NCBI RefSeq assembly: GCF_000321415.2
Contig: NC_019902.2
Location: 310,001 to 374,000 of the forward strand
Reading direction: 5' to 3'
From: Thioalkalivibrio nitratireducens DSM 14787
GTDB lineage: Bacteria; Pseudomonadota; Gammaproteobacteria; Ectothiorhodospirales; Ectothiorhodospiraceae
Length of the DNA: 64,000 nucleotides
The position numbers were made by a program, and so were the translations under genes. The notes under the pieces were generated by a model. The model searched no databases and was not told the DNA's origin. It worked only from the letters and a program-made list of their open reading frames with translations. Positions 57,334 to 64,000 of this stretch are shown piece by piece; positions within the stretch are counted from its first letter, which is position 1, and each line of letters begins with the position of its first letter.

Positions 57334-59147
57334 CCGCGAACCTTCGCAATATCGCCATCATCGCCCACGTCGATCATGGCAAGACCACCCTCGTCGACCA
57401 GTTGCTGCGCCAGTCCGGCACCCTCGACGCCCGCACCGAACAGGGCGAGCGCGTGATGGATTCCAATGCCATCGAGAAGGAACGCGGCATCACCATTCTC
57501 GCAAAGAACACCGCGATCCGCTGGCAGGACTACCGGATCAACATCGTCGACACGCCGGGGCACGCGGATTTCGGTGGTGAGGTCGAGCGGGTGCTGTCGA
57601 TGGTCGATTCGGTGCTGCTGCTGGTCGACGCGGTCGACGGCCCGATGCCGCAGACCCGCTTCGTGACCTCGAAAGCCTTTGCGATGGGGTTCAAGCCCAT
57701 CGTGGTGGTGAACAAGATCGATCGGCCCGGCGCCCGTCCGGACTGGGTCATCGACCAGGTCTTCGACCTGTTCGACCGTCTCGGCGCGACCGACGAGCAG
57801 CTGGACTTCCCGGTCGTCTATGCATCCGCGCTGCAGGGTTATGCGGGCCTCGAACCGGACGTTCGCGCAGGCGACATGAACTGTTTGTTCGAGACCATCG
57901 TCGAGCGTGTGCCGCCGCCGGATGTCGATGAGGCCGGCCCGTTCCAGATGCAGGTCTCGTCGCTGGACTACAACAGCTACCAGGGGCTGATCGGCATCGG
58001 CCGGATCCGCCGTGGCCGCATTCGCAGCAATTCGCCGGTCAAAGTGGTCGACCGCGCCGGCCATGTCCGCAACGGGCGCGTGCTGCAGATCATGGGCTTC
58101 CACGGGTTGCAGCGAATCGAGGTGGCGGAGGCGGCGGCCGGCGACATCATCACCTTCACCGGGATGGACGAACTCTACATCTCGGACACGCTCTGCGACC
58201 CGGCGTGCGCCGAAGGGCTGCCGCCGCTGACCGTCGACGAGCCTACCGTCAGCATGACCTTCCAGGTGAACACCTCCCCGTTCGCGGGCCGCGAGGGCAA
58301 GTACGTGACATCGCGCGTGCTGCGCGACCGCCTGCTCGAGGAGCTCAAGCACAACGTCGCGCTGCGCGTGGAGGAGACCGACGACGCCGACCGGTTCAAG
58401 GTGTCCGGCCGCGGGGAGCTGCACCTCGGCATCCTGATCGAGAACATGCGGCGCGAGGGCTACGAACTCGGCGTCTCCCGCCCCGAGGTGGTGCTGCGCG
58501 AGATCGAGGGCGAGATCTGCGAACCCTACGAACGGGTCGCGATCGACATCGAGGAGGCGCACCAGGGTGCGGTCATGGAGGCGCTGGGCACCCGCCGGGG
58601 GGAACTGCAGGATATGGTGCCCGACGGCAAGGGCCGCGTGCGCCTGGACTACGTGATGCCGTCGCGCGGCCTGATCGGCTTCCAGACCGAGTTCCTGACC
58701 ACGACCTCGGGCACCGGCATTCTCCATCACGTGTTCGAGCACTACGGGCCGTACCGGGCGGGAGCGATCGGTGCGCGCAACAACGGGGTGCTGATCGCCA
58801 ACGGTGCGGGCAAGGCACTGGGGTACGCGCTGTTCAACCTGCAGGATCGCGGGCGTCTGTTCATCGGCCCGGGCGAAGAGGTCTACGAGGGCATGGTGAT
58901 CGGCATCCACTCGCGCGACAACGACCTCGTGGTGAACCCGCTGAAGGCCAAGCAGCTCACCAACATCCGCGCATCCGGCTCCGACGAGAACATCCTGCTG
59001 ACGCCGCCGATCCGGATGACGCTGGAACAGGCGATCGAATTCATCGATGAAGACGAGCTCGTCGAAGTCACACCCGAGAACATCCGCATCCGCAAGAAAT
59101 TCCTGCTCGAGCACGAGCGCAAGCGCGCCGCCCGGGCCAGCGCCTGA
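57330..59147 (+). CDS. typA: Ribosome-associated GTPase TypA/BipA
   Basis: A 605-residue translational GTPase. GTP-binding motifs: [16 protein letters not shown] (G1), [10 protein letters not shown] (G2), [16 protein letters not shown] (G3), NKIDRPGA (G4) and SALQGY (G5-like). EF-G-like domains III and V and the unique C-terminal domain follow ([44 protein letters not shown]). It helps 50S assembly and stress growth. ycgL overlaps its start by four bases. Confidence 0.97.
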   Translation: MTANLRNIAIIAHVDHGKTTLVDQLLRQSGTLDARTEQGERVMDSNAIEKERGITILAKNTAIRWQDYRINIVDTPGHADFGGEVERVLSMVDSVLLLVDAVDGPMPQTRFVTSKAFAMGFKPIVVVNKIDRPGARPDWVIDQVFDLFDRLGATDEQLDFPVVYASALQGYAGLEPDVRAGDMNCLFETIVERVPPPDVDEAGPFQMQVSSLDYNSYQGLIGIGRIRRGRIRSNSPVKVVDRAGHVRNGRVLQIMGFHGLQRIEVAEAAAGDIITFTGMDELYISDTLCDPACAEGLPPLTVDEPTVSMTFQVNTSPFAGREGKYVTSRVLRDRLLEELKHNVALRVEETDDADRFKVSGRGELHLGILIENMRREGYELGVSRPEVVLREIEGEICEPYERVAIDIEEAHQGAVMEALGTRRGELQDMVPDGKGRVRLDYVMPSRGLIGFQTEFLTTTSGTGILHHVFEHYGPYRAGAIGARNNGVLIANGAGKALGYALFNLQDRGRLFIGPGEEVYEGMVIGIHSRDNDLVVNPLKAKQLTNIRASGSDENILLTPPIRMTLEQAIEFIDEDELVEVTPENIRIRKKFLLEHERKRAARASA

Positions 59148-59372
59148 GGCGCCTCCGCCGGCCCTCGATGCGTCGTGACCCGGGGTTTCCCCCGGGCGCA
59201 GGATGACTTGCCGGGGCGAAGGCGCCGGTCCGGGGTCGGGGCGCAAGCACCAGCGCCTCCTTCCTTTGCCATCGACGCGGTGACACCGGAACCGCACGCG
59301 GCCTTCACTTCGTGTTGGACGCGCGCTATCCTGACCCGTAGCGGTTTCAAGCCTCATGGATGGAGGCCAGCG

Positions 59373-59894
59373 ATGCGCAGGGAAGCGGGGCTTACCCTGG
59401 TAGAACTCCTCGTCACGATTGCGGTGCTCGGTGTGCTGCTGGGCCTCGGCGTGCCCAGGTTCGGGAACTGGGCCGACGACGCGCGTCTGGTCACCGCCAC
59501 CAACCGATTCGTCTCCGCACTCCATTTCACGCGTTCGGAGGCGATCCGGCGCAACGCCCGGGTCACGTTGTGCAACAGCGCGGACGGCACGACCTGCGCG
59601 GCCGATGGCGGCTGGGAGCAGGGCTGGATCGTGTTCGTCGACACCGGTGGAACCGGGGAGCGGGACGAGGGCGAACCACTGCTGGCGGTCGGGCAGGCGG
59701 TGGCCGGCGGCATCGCGATCAGCGGCAACGGCCCGGTGCGGCGCTACGTCTCCTATGTCGGTCTGGGCGCCACGCGGCGAGCGAACGGCGCGCTGCAGAT
59801 GGGGACGCTGAGTCTCTGCGGGGCGCGTGAGGGCCGGCAGATCGTGATCAGCCGCACCGGCCGCCCGCGCCTGCAGCACGGAGGCTGCGCATGA
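59373..59894 (+). CDS. fimT: Minor type IV pilin, FimT/GspH family
   Basis: A 173-residue prepilin. The prepilin peptidase site is short and clear: MRREAG then LTLVELLVTIAVLGVLLGLG, with Glu at +5. Disulfide-forming cysteines appear in VTLCNSADGTTC. GspH-like region LVTATNRFVSALHFTRSEAIRRNARVTLCN. First gene of a minor-pilin operon, with ribosome site GGAGG. Minor pilins prime assembly of type IV pili at the inner membrane. Confidence 0.92.
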   Translation: MRREAGLTLVELLVTIAVLGVLLGLGVPRFGNWADDARLVTATNRFVSALHFTRSEAIRRNARVTLCNSADGTTCAADGGWEQGWIVFVDTGGTGERDEGEPLLAVGQAVAGGIAISGNGPVRRYVSYVGLGATRRANGALQMGTLSLCGAREGRQIVISRTGRPRLQHGGCA

Positions 59895-60331
59895 TCCCGC
59901 TCGCGCGTCGGACCCCGGAGATCCGGCGGGGCCGCCGCGGCGCGGTGCGTGCGTTCAGCCTGGTGGAACTGCTGGTGGTGATCGCGGTGCTCGCGCTGCT
60001 GGCGGCCATCGCCTGGCCGTCCTACCGCGACACGGTGCTGAAGTCGCACCGCGCGGATGCCCGGGCCGCACTGCTGCAGGCGGCCCACCGGCTGGAGCGC
60101 TGCCATACGCTGAATGGCGCCTATACCCATCCCGACTGCGTGATTCCCGAGACCTCGCCGGACGGGCATTACCGGCTGATCGAGCCGGAACCGCGCACTG
60201 CGCTCGGCTACCGTCTTCGCGCCGTCCCCATCGGACCGCAGGCGGCCGACGCTGGAAACTGTGCCTGGCTGGAACTGGATCAGCGCGGGCAGCGGACGTC
60301 ATCGGGTCACCCCGGGATCTCCTGCTGGTGA
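59891..60331 (+). CDS. pilE: Type IV pilin-like minor pilin, PilE family
   Basis: A 146-residue prepilin with leader ending in AVRA before FSLVELLVVIAVLALLAAIAW, so alanine replaces the usual glycine at -1. It then reads RDTVLKSHRADARAALLQAAHRLERC and a C-terminal disulfide pair (CVIPE ... CAWLELD). It overlaps fimT by four bases (ATGA). The PilE/PilA-like type completes the fimT-pilE-pilV-pilW-pilX order. Confidence 0.88.
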   Translation: MIPLARRTPEIRRGRRGAVRAFSLVELLVVIAVLALLAAIAWPSYRDTVLKSHRADARAALLQAAHRLERCHTLNGAYTHPDCVIPETSPDGHYRLIEPEPRTALGYRLRAVPIGPQAADAGNCAWLELDQRGQRTSSGHPGISCW

Positions 60332-60873
60332 CGGGCGGTGACATGAGCGTGTCGGGCCGGATGATCCCTGCGGCGCCGGTACGGGGCGGAGTCCGGTTCA
60401 CGTGCAGCGCGGATTCCGTACGTCCCGGGGCGGTGGCGCCACGATGCCGGATCGGACCGGCTTCCCGGTCGCGCCGCGGTTTCACGCTGATCGAAGTGCT
60501 GATCGCGCTGCTCGTGTTCGCGTTCGGGCTTCTGGGTTGCGCTGTGCTGCAGCTGGGTACCCTGCAGGCGACCCATTCTTCCTATCAGCGCACCGTTGCC
60601 AGCATTTTCGCGATCGACATCGGAGAACGGCTCTGGGTGAATCTCGCCAACGGCCAGATCCAGACCGACTGGCTGGCGGACTGGCAGGATCAGCGTTCCT
60701 GCGGGACCGACGACGGCCACGTCTGCCTGCCCGACTTGCAGGTCGCGGTGGGCCGCGACGGCGATCGTCATCGGATCACCGTGTCATGGGCGGAGACGCG
60801 CTTCGACGACGCGACCGACAGCCGCACCGAGTTCGACTACGTTCTCACTCTGCCGCCCGAGACGCTGCCGTGA
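60328..60873 (+). CDS. pilV: Minor type IV pilin PilV
   Basis: A prepilin with processing site SRSRRG before FTLIEVLIALLVFAFGLLGCAVLQLG, typical for PilV. The open frame begins with a GTG at 60328 overlapping the previous stop, which would give a leader of about 51 residues. A second GTG at 60433 gives a normal 16-residue leader and may be the true start. The rest (SIFAIDIGERLWVNLANGQ, CLPDLQVAVG) matches PilV proteins. Stop overlaps pilW start (GTGA). Confidence 0.88.
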   Translation: MTGGDMSVSGRMIPAAPVRGGVRFTCSADSVRPGAVAPRCRIGPASRSRRGFTLIEVLIALLVFAFGLLGCAVLQLGTLQATHSSYQRTVASIFAIDIGERLWVNLANGQIQTDWLADWQDQRSCGTDDGHVCLPDLQVAVGRDGDRHRITVSWAETRFDDATDSRTEFDYVLTLPPETLP

Positions 60874-61496
60874 ACAGGGCCCGGCGCCGTGATGGCTGGT
60901 GGCGCCCTGCGAACCCGCAGCGGGCCTTTTCTCTGGTCGAGCTGCTGGTGGCGATGGCGCTCGGCCTGTTGCTTGCCGGCGCGGCCGCCGGCGTGACGCT
61001 GAGCGTGCGCCAGGTATCCTGGGAACAGGATCGTGTCGCTTCCCTGAAGGAGAACCTCCGATTCGCGTCCGAGTTCATGATCCGCGATATTCGGCCCGCC
61101 GGCCTGCTCGCCACCGGCGGACTGGATCTCGCGGCGGGTCTGGAGCCGGGCGATCCGGACCAGGCCGTCCAGCAGGTGTTCACGGTCCGCAAGGCCGGAA
61201 TGAACTGCCTGGGGCAAACCGGTACGTGGGTCGCCAGTGTGTACAGCGTCGCGAACGGGCAGCTGCGCTGCGGCAATGACGCCGTTCCTCCGCAGGTTCA
61301 GCCACTGGTCGATCACGTGCAGTCGATGACCGCGGTCGCGCTGAACGCCGACGGTGCCCCGGACTGGAACCGCCCGGTGGCGCTGCGCGTCGAGCTGGTG
61401 CTGCGCAGTCCCGAAGGGGCGCCGGAAACCCCGTATCGTCTGGAGTTCGTGGCCGGCCTGCGCAACGCGGTGCTGGAGCAGTATTCGTTCGACTGA
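60870..61496 (+). CDS. pilW: Minor type IV pilin PilW
   Basis: A 208-residue prepilin with leader NPQRA before FSLVELLVAMALGLLLAGAA, again alanine at -1. It then reads LKENLRFASEFMIRDIRPAGLL, a PilW-family stretch, and a paired-cysteine region NCLGQTG ... LRCGND. Starts with GTG, overlapping pilV by four bases. PilW is usually longer (about 350), so this is a short form. Next gene is pilX. Confidence 0.86.
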   Translation: MNRARRRDGWWRPANPQRAFSLVELLVAMALGLLLAGAAAGVTLSVRQVSWEQDRVASLKENLRFASEFMIRDIRPAGLLATGGLDLAAGLEPGDPDQAVQQVFTVRKAGMNCLGQTGTWVASVYSVANGQLRCGNDAVPPQVQPLVDHVQSMTAVALNADGAPDWNRPVALRVELVLRSPEGAPETPYRLEFVAGLRNAVLEQYSFD

Positions 61497-61508
61497 GGAG
61501 GCATTGTC

Positions 61509-62672
61509 ATGGCACGGAGCGCCGACGGGCAACGGGGGCTGGTGCTGATCGTCGTGCTGTCGCTGATCACGATCGCGAGCCTGGTTGCGCTGAACGGAAT
61601 GCAAGTCGCACTGGTGAACGAACGGGTGGCCGCCAACCAGCGGCTGGTTACCGAGGCCTTCATGGCGGCCGACACCGGTTGGGTACAGGCGGGGCGCTGG
61701 TGGGAGGCGTCCACCGACGGCGAGCCGAATCATCGACGTTACTGGAACGATGCCTCCGGCGCGCTCGCGGCCATCGGGGAACTCGATCGGACACCGCGCC
61801 CGGGGTTGCGCTGGACTGTGGATGAAATCCGCTTCGAGGGCGACGTGGTCTGGATGACCAGCCGTGGTGCGCCCGTCGGCGGATCCACGGTCCGCGAGAT
61901 CAGTGTCGGGTATCGTCGGCCTGCGTCGGCGTCGATGGAGCGCCTCGCACCGATGACGCTCGCCGGTCCCCTGGGGGACTACTCGGCGCCGGATCTGCGC
62001 GGTCTGACCGGATCGCCAGAGGCCGACGCCGGGCCGGCGATCGCGACCGTGAGCGCGGACGACGCGGAGCGGTTGCGCTTGCAACTGTCGGACGACGAAC
62101 TGGAGCGGCTGCCGGGTGGCATCGACATCGCGGACAGCGGCCTGTCCGATGCCGAGGGCCTGCGGGCGCTGGTCGATGCCATCGCCAGAGCGCCGGGGGC
62201 GTACGATGGCCCGTTGCCCGGCGACCTCGGGTCGTCCGAGAACCCGGGCATCCGGGTGGTTCGTGGGACCGACGGACAAGCGGTCGATCTGCATCTGACC
62301 GGAAGGGTCCGGGGTGCTGGAATCCTGGTGGTCACGGGCAACCTGTCGCTGGAACAGGCCCCGGACTTTTCCGGGCTGATCATGGTGCTCGGCGAGGTGT
62401 TCGAGATCCACCGCGGAGCCGGGCGCATCGACGGCGCGATCGTACTGCACCGCATCGCCGATACCGCGGCCCGAGAATGGTCGACCGACCCGAACGGCAG
62501 TGGCTTCCGGGTCGCCGGAAGGCTGGAACTCGGGCCGGGGCGGGAGGCCCTGAACCGGGTATGGGATCTACTGCCCGGGGAGACGCGGGCGCTGTGGGAG
62601 GAACTCGCCGGTACGACCGGCCTGGCCCGATCAGGGCGGCTTTTCGGCTGGTCCGAATCGCCGCGGATCTGA
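61509..62672 (+). CDS. pilX: PilX-like minor pilus assembly protein
   Basis: A 387-residue protein. N-terminal PilX region: GQRGLVLIVVLSLITIASLVALNG then ERVAANQRLVTEAFMAADTGW, without the classical pilin processing Glu+5. The long C-terminal part (LTGRVRGAGILVVTGNLSL, FSGLIMVLGEVFEIHRGAG, AIVLHRIADTAAREW) resembles the DUF7305/beta-helix-like domain in long PilX homologues. It ends the operon; the usual pilY1 is not found downstream. Confidence 0.84.
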   Translation: MARSADGQRGLVLIVVLSLITIASLVALNGMQVALVNERVAANQRLVTEAFMAADTGWVQAGRWWEASTDGEPNHRRYWNDASGALAAIGELDRTPRPGLRWTVDEIRFEGDVVWMTSRGAPVGGSTVREISVGYRRPASASMERLAPMTLAGPLGDYSAPDLRGLTGSPEADAGPAIATVSADDAERLRLQLSDDELERLPGGIDIADSGLSDAEGLRALVDAIARAPGAYDGPLPGDLGSSENPGIRVVRGTDGQAVDLHLTGRVRGAGILVVTGNLSLEQAPDFSGLIMVLGEVFEIHRGAGRIDGAIVLHRIADTAAREWSTDPNGSGFRVAGRLELGPGREALNRVWDLLPGETRALWEELAGTTGLARSGRLFGWSESPRI

Positions 62673-63038
62673 TGCCCCGCGTTCGTTGCGCGACCGGTCT
62701 TGCGTCTTTCGGGGCGATGCGTACCGTGATGGTCGCCAGGGTGAGCAAGACAGTCACGGAAGAACACCGAGATCACGGGAAAAGCGCTTATTATCAGGGC
62801 CTTTTGATTTTTTTCGTGTTCGTCTGTGGCCCGTCGTCCTCCCTCGGGATCGGCCAGCATCTGTGCCAAGAAACTCTCATTGGAACAGCTGGTTACGAGA
62901 AGATCCATATCAGGCGGAAGAGCGAAGCGTCATCCGCCGGTCGGCGTTCGCACTGCCCCGGCGCTGCGCGGTACCCCCGACGCAGCGCCTGCGTGTCGGG
63001 CGCAGCGATCTGGTGATGAGCGTCCCGCGCATGGCCCA
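62673..63038. other. Intergenic stretch with a decayed dispersed repeat
   Basis: No functional gene seen. On the minus strand 62740-62908 encodes a peptide MDLLVTSCSNESFLAQMLAD followed by a DEHEKNQKALII stretch, related to the decayed peptide at about 5490-5600. The AT-rich tract at 62785-62825 is unlike the surroundings. Confidence 0.45.
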
Positions 63039-63800
63039 CTAGGGTCCCGGGAGCAGCAGCGCCACGCCGGTCAGTACCGTCACGATCTCGAACACCCGTT
63101 TGACCAGACGATTGCCGTAGCGGTGCGCGAGACTGGCGCCCAGATATCCGCCGGCAAAGCTGCCGATCAGCAGCGCTGGCAGCCAGTCCCAGCGTACCTC
63201 CCCGAGCGTGCCCAGTACCAGGGCCCCGGCCCCGTTCCAGAATAGTCCGACCAGCACCAGGGTGTAGGCGACCGCCTGCGTGTACGACAGCCCGTACCAG
63301 CGGACCAGCCAGAGCGTGACCATCAGCCCGGTGCCCGAGGTCAGTGACCCGTTCAGGATACCGATCAGGAACAGGCCCAGCGTGCCGGTTGCGGCATGGG
63401 CCGTGCCTCTGGCCACGGCGACGGTTGCCTGTCCGAGCTGCGGACGGCGCCACGAGTACCAGCCCAGGGCGATGGTCAGGATTCCGAGCGCGACCTCTCC
63501 CGCCCGGGGTGGTATCTCGAGAACCAGCAATGCACCGATGATCACCCCGGGCAACCCGGCCACCAGGATCAGCGCTAGTCGTCGGGAGTCGAATGTGTTT
63601 TCCTTGAGATGGCGGGCACTGGCGCCGGCGCCCAGCGCCACCGAGGCGATCTTGTGGGTCGCCAGCGCTACCGGAAACGGCAGCCCCAGGAAGATGAGTG
63701 CCGGCAGTTGCAGCAGTCCGGCCCCGCCGCCGGCCAGGGCCGAGAGGCCATTAGCTACCAGCGCGATCAGGATCAGACCAAGGTGATCGAGGATGGACAT
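63039..63800 (-). CDS. Sulfite exporter TauE/SafE family permease
   Basis: A 253-residue membrane protein with about eight spans. The two-fold repeated motif is present: NGLSALAGGGAGLLQLPALIFLGLP near the start and NGSLTSGTGLMVTLWLVRWYG in the middle. Other spans include LALILVAGLPGVIIGALLVL and GYLGASLAHRYG. The TauE/SafE family moves sulfite, sulfoacetate or similar anions; the substrate here is unknown but a sulfur compound fits the host. Start at 63800. Confidence 0.88.
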   Translation of the reverse strand: MSILDHLGLILIALVANGLSALAGGGAGLLQLPALIFLGLPFPVALATHKIASVALGAGASARHLKENTFDSRRLALILVAGLPGVIIGALLVLEIPPRAGEVALGILTIALGWYSWRRPQLGQATVAVARGTAHAATGTLGLFLIGILNGSLTSGTGLMVTLWLVRWYGLSYTQAVAYTLVLVGLFWNGAGALVLGTLGEVRWDWLPALLIGSFAGGYLGASLAHRYGNRLVKRVFEIVTVLTGVALLLPGP

Positions 63801-63831
63801 CGCACAGACGTTACGCAAAGGAGGGCTGCTG

Positions 63832-64000
63832 GTGCCATTGCTGCTTGCCCCGCCGCTGCTCGATGCGCAGATCTACCGCTGGGTGGACGATGCGGGGGTC
63901 GTGCATTTCTCGACCACACCGCCGCCGGAAACGGCCGACCGAGAGCGCAGAGTGCTCGATCGCCTCGGAATCGAGCGGCGGGTGCTGCCGGCCCCAATGA
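63832..64000 (+). CDS. DUF4124 domain protein, partial (continues past the window)
   Basis: A GTG at 63832 lies seven bases after AAGGAGG. It reads MPLLLAPPLLDAQIYRWVDD followed by AGVVHFSTTPPPET. The segment IYRWVDDAGVVHFST is the hallmark of DUF4124, small exported proteins of unknown function. An in-frame ATG at 63793 is possible. The N-terminus is a short signal-like stretch. The gene is divergent from the TauE/SafE permease and runs off the window. Confidence 0.85.
   Translation, partial: MPLLLAPPLLDAQIYRWVDDAGVVHFSTTPPPETADRERRVLDRLGIERRVLPAPM

Noticed and set aside
57312-59879. An 855-codon minus-strand frame opposite typA and fimT
   Set aside because: Shadow of typA; typA has all GTPase motifs.

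Overview
The window is high-GC gammaproteobacterial chromosome. Gene content points to a sulfur-oxidising, CO2-fixing member of the Chromatiales/Ectothiorhodospiraceae (Thioalkalivibrio-like). The evidence is Calvin-cycle and glycolate-salvage genes, several rhodanese, DsrE and TauE-type sulfur proteins, and an SAH riboswitch. The genus assignment is inference. No ribosomal RNA, CRISPR array or prophage was seen; there is one tRNA.

Region 1 (1-14.4 kb) is an accessory junkyard with a few intact genes. It holds the end of an outer-membrane protein, a DUF3330 protein and an Aquifex-type aconitase. These are followed by decayed remains of an integrative conjugative element (PFL_4695-family protein and TraD-like coupling protein), a rhodanese/metallo-beta-lactamase fusion, and a truncated IS4-type transposase abutting a truncated NAD(P)-binding protein. 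A complete but inactive IS66-type element carries a DruA-family (DUF4338) gene. It sits in a rhodanese gene with 22-bp terminal inverted repeats and a perfect 8-bp target duplication. Beyond it lie an encapsulated-ferritin/encapsulin pair, a frameshifted FAD disulfide oxidoreductase and two IS91-type scraps.

Region 2 (14.4-33.5 kb) is core metabolism. On the minus strand is the methyl-cycle cluster metK - SAH riboswitch - ahcY - hairpin-repeat array - metF - rsmE. On the plus strand is tkt-gap-pgk-pyk-fba (Calvin cycle and lower glycolysis). Then come a SYLF lipid-binding protein, convergent purC-bioD, and tightly overlapping purE-purK-methyltransferase followed by a CbiM-like permease and a small cytochrome c.

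Region 3 (33.5-45.8 kb) carries rpe and gph, the tryptophan genes trpE and trpG-trpD-trpC, a cysteine-less IscR-like regulator, crp with its divergent osmC-like neighbour, speD, coq7, a GlcF-like iron-sulfur protein, a thioredoxin-like ferredoxin and tRNA-Met.

Region 4 (45.8-64 kb) has a coupled GCS2/aspartoacylase pair, an ECF sigma factor with an anti-sigma factor fused to a DsrE domain plus a separate exported DsrE protein, the peptidoglycan-recycling pair murU-amgK with cpdA, dksA, speE, speA, ycgL-typA, and a five-gene minor-pilin operon lacking pilY1. It ends with a TauE/SafE permease and the start of a DUF4124 protein.

Cross-links between genes: speD, speE and speA give a spermidine route from arginine; crp and cpdA give cAMP signalling; gph and the glcF-like gene would handle phosphoglycolate from Rubisco; metK, ahcY and metF run the activated methyl cycle under SAH sensing. 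The most interesting candidates are the sigma/anti-sigma-DsrE/DsrE operon, the IS66-DruA insertion, the encapsulin cluster and the cysteine-less IscR.
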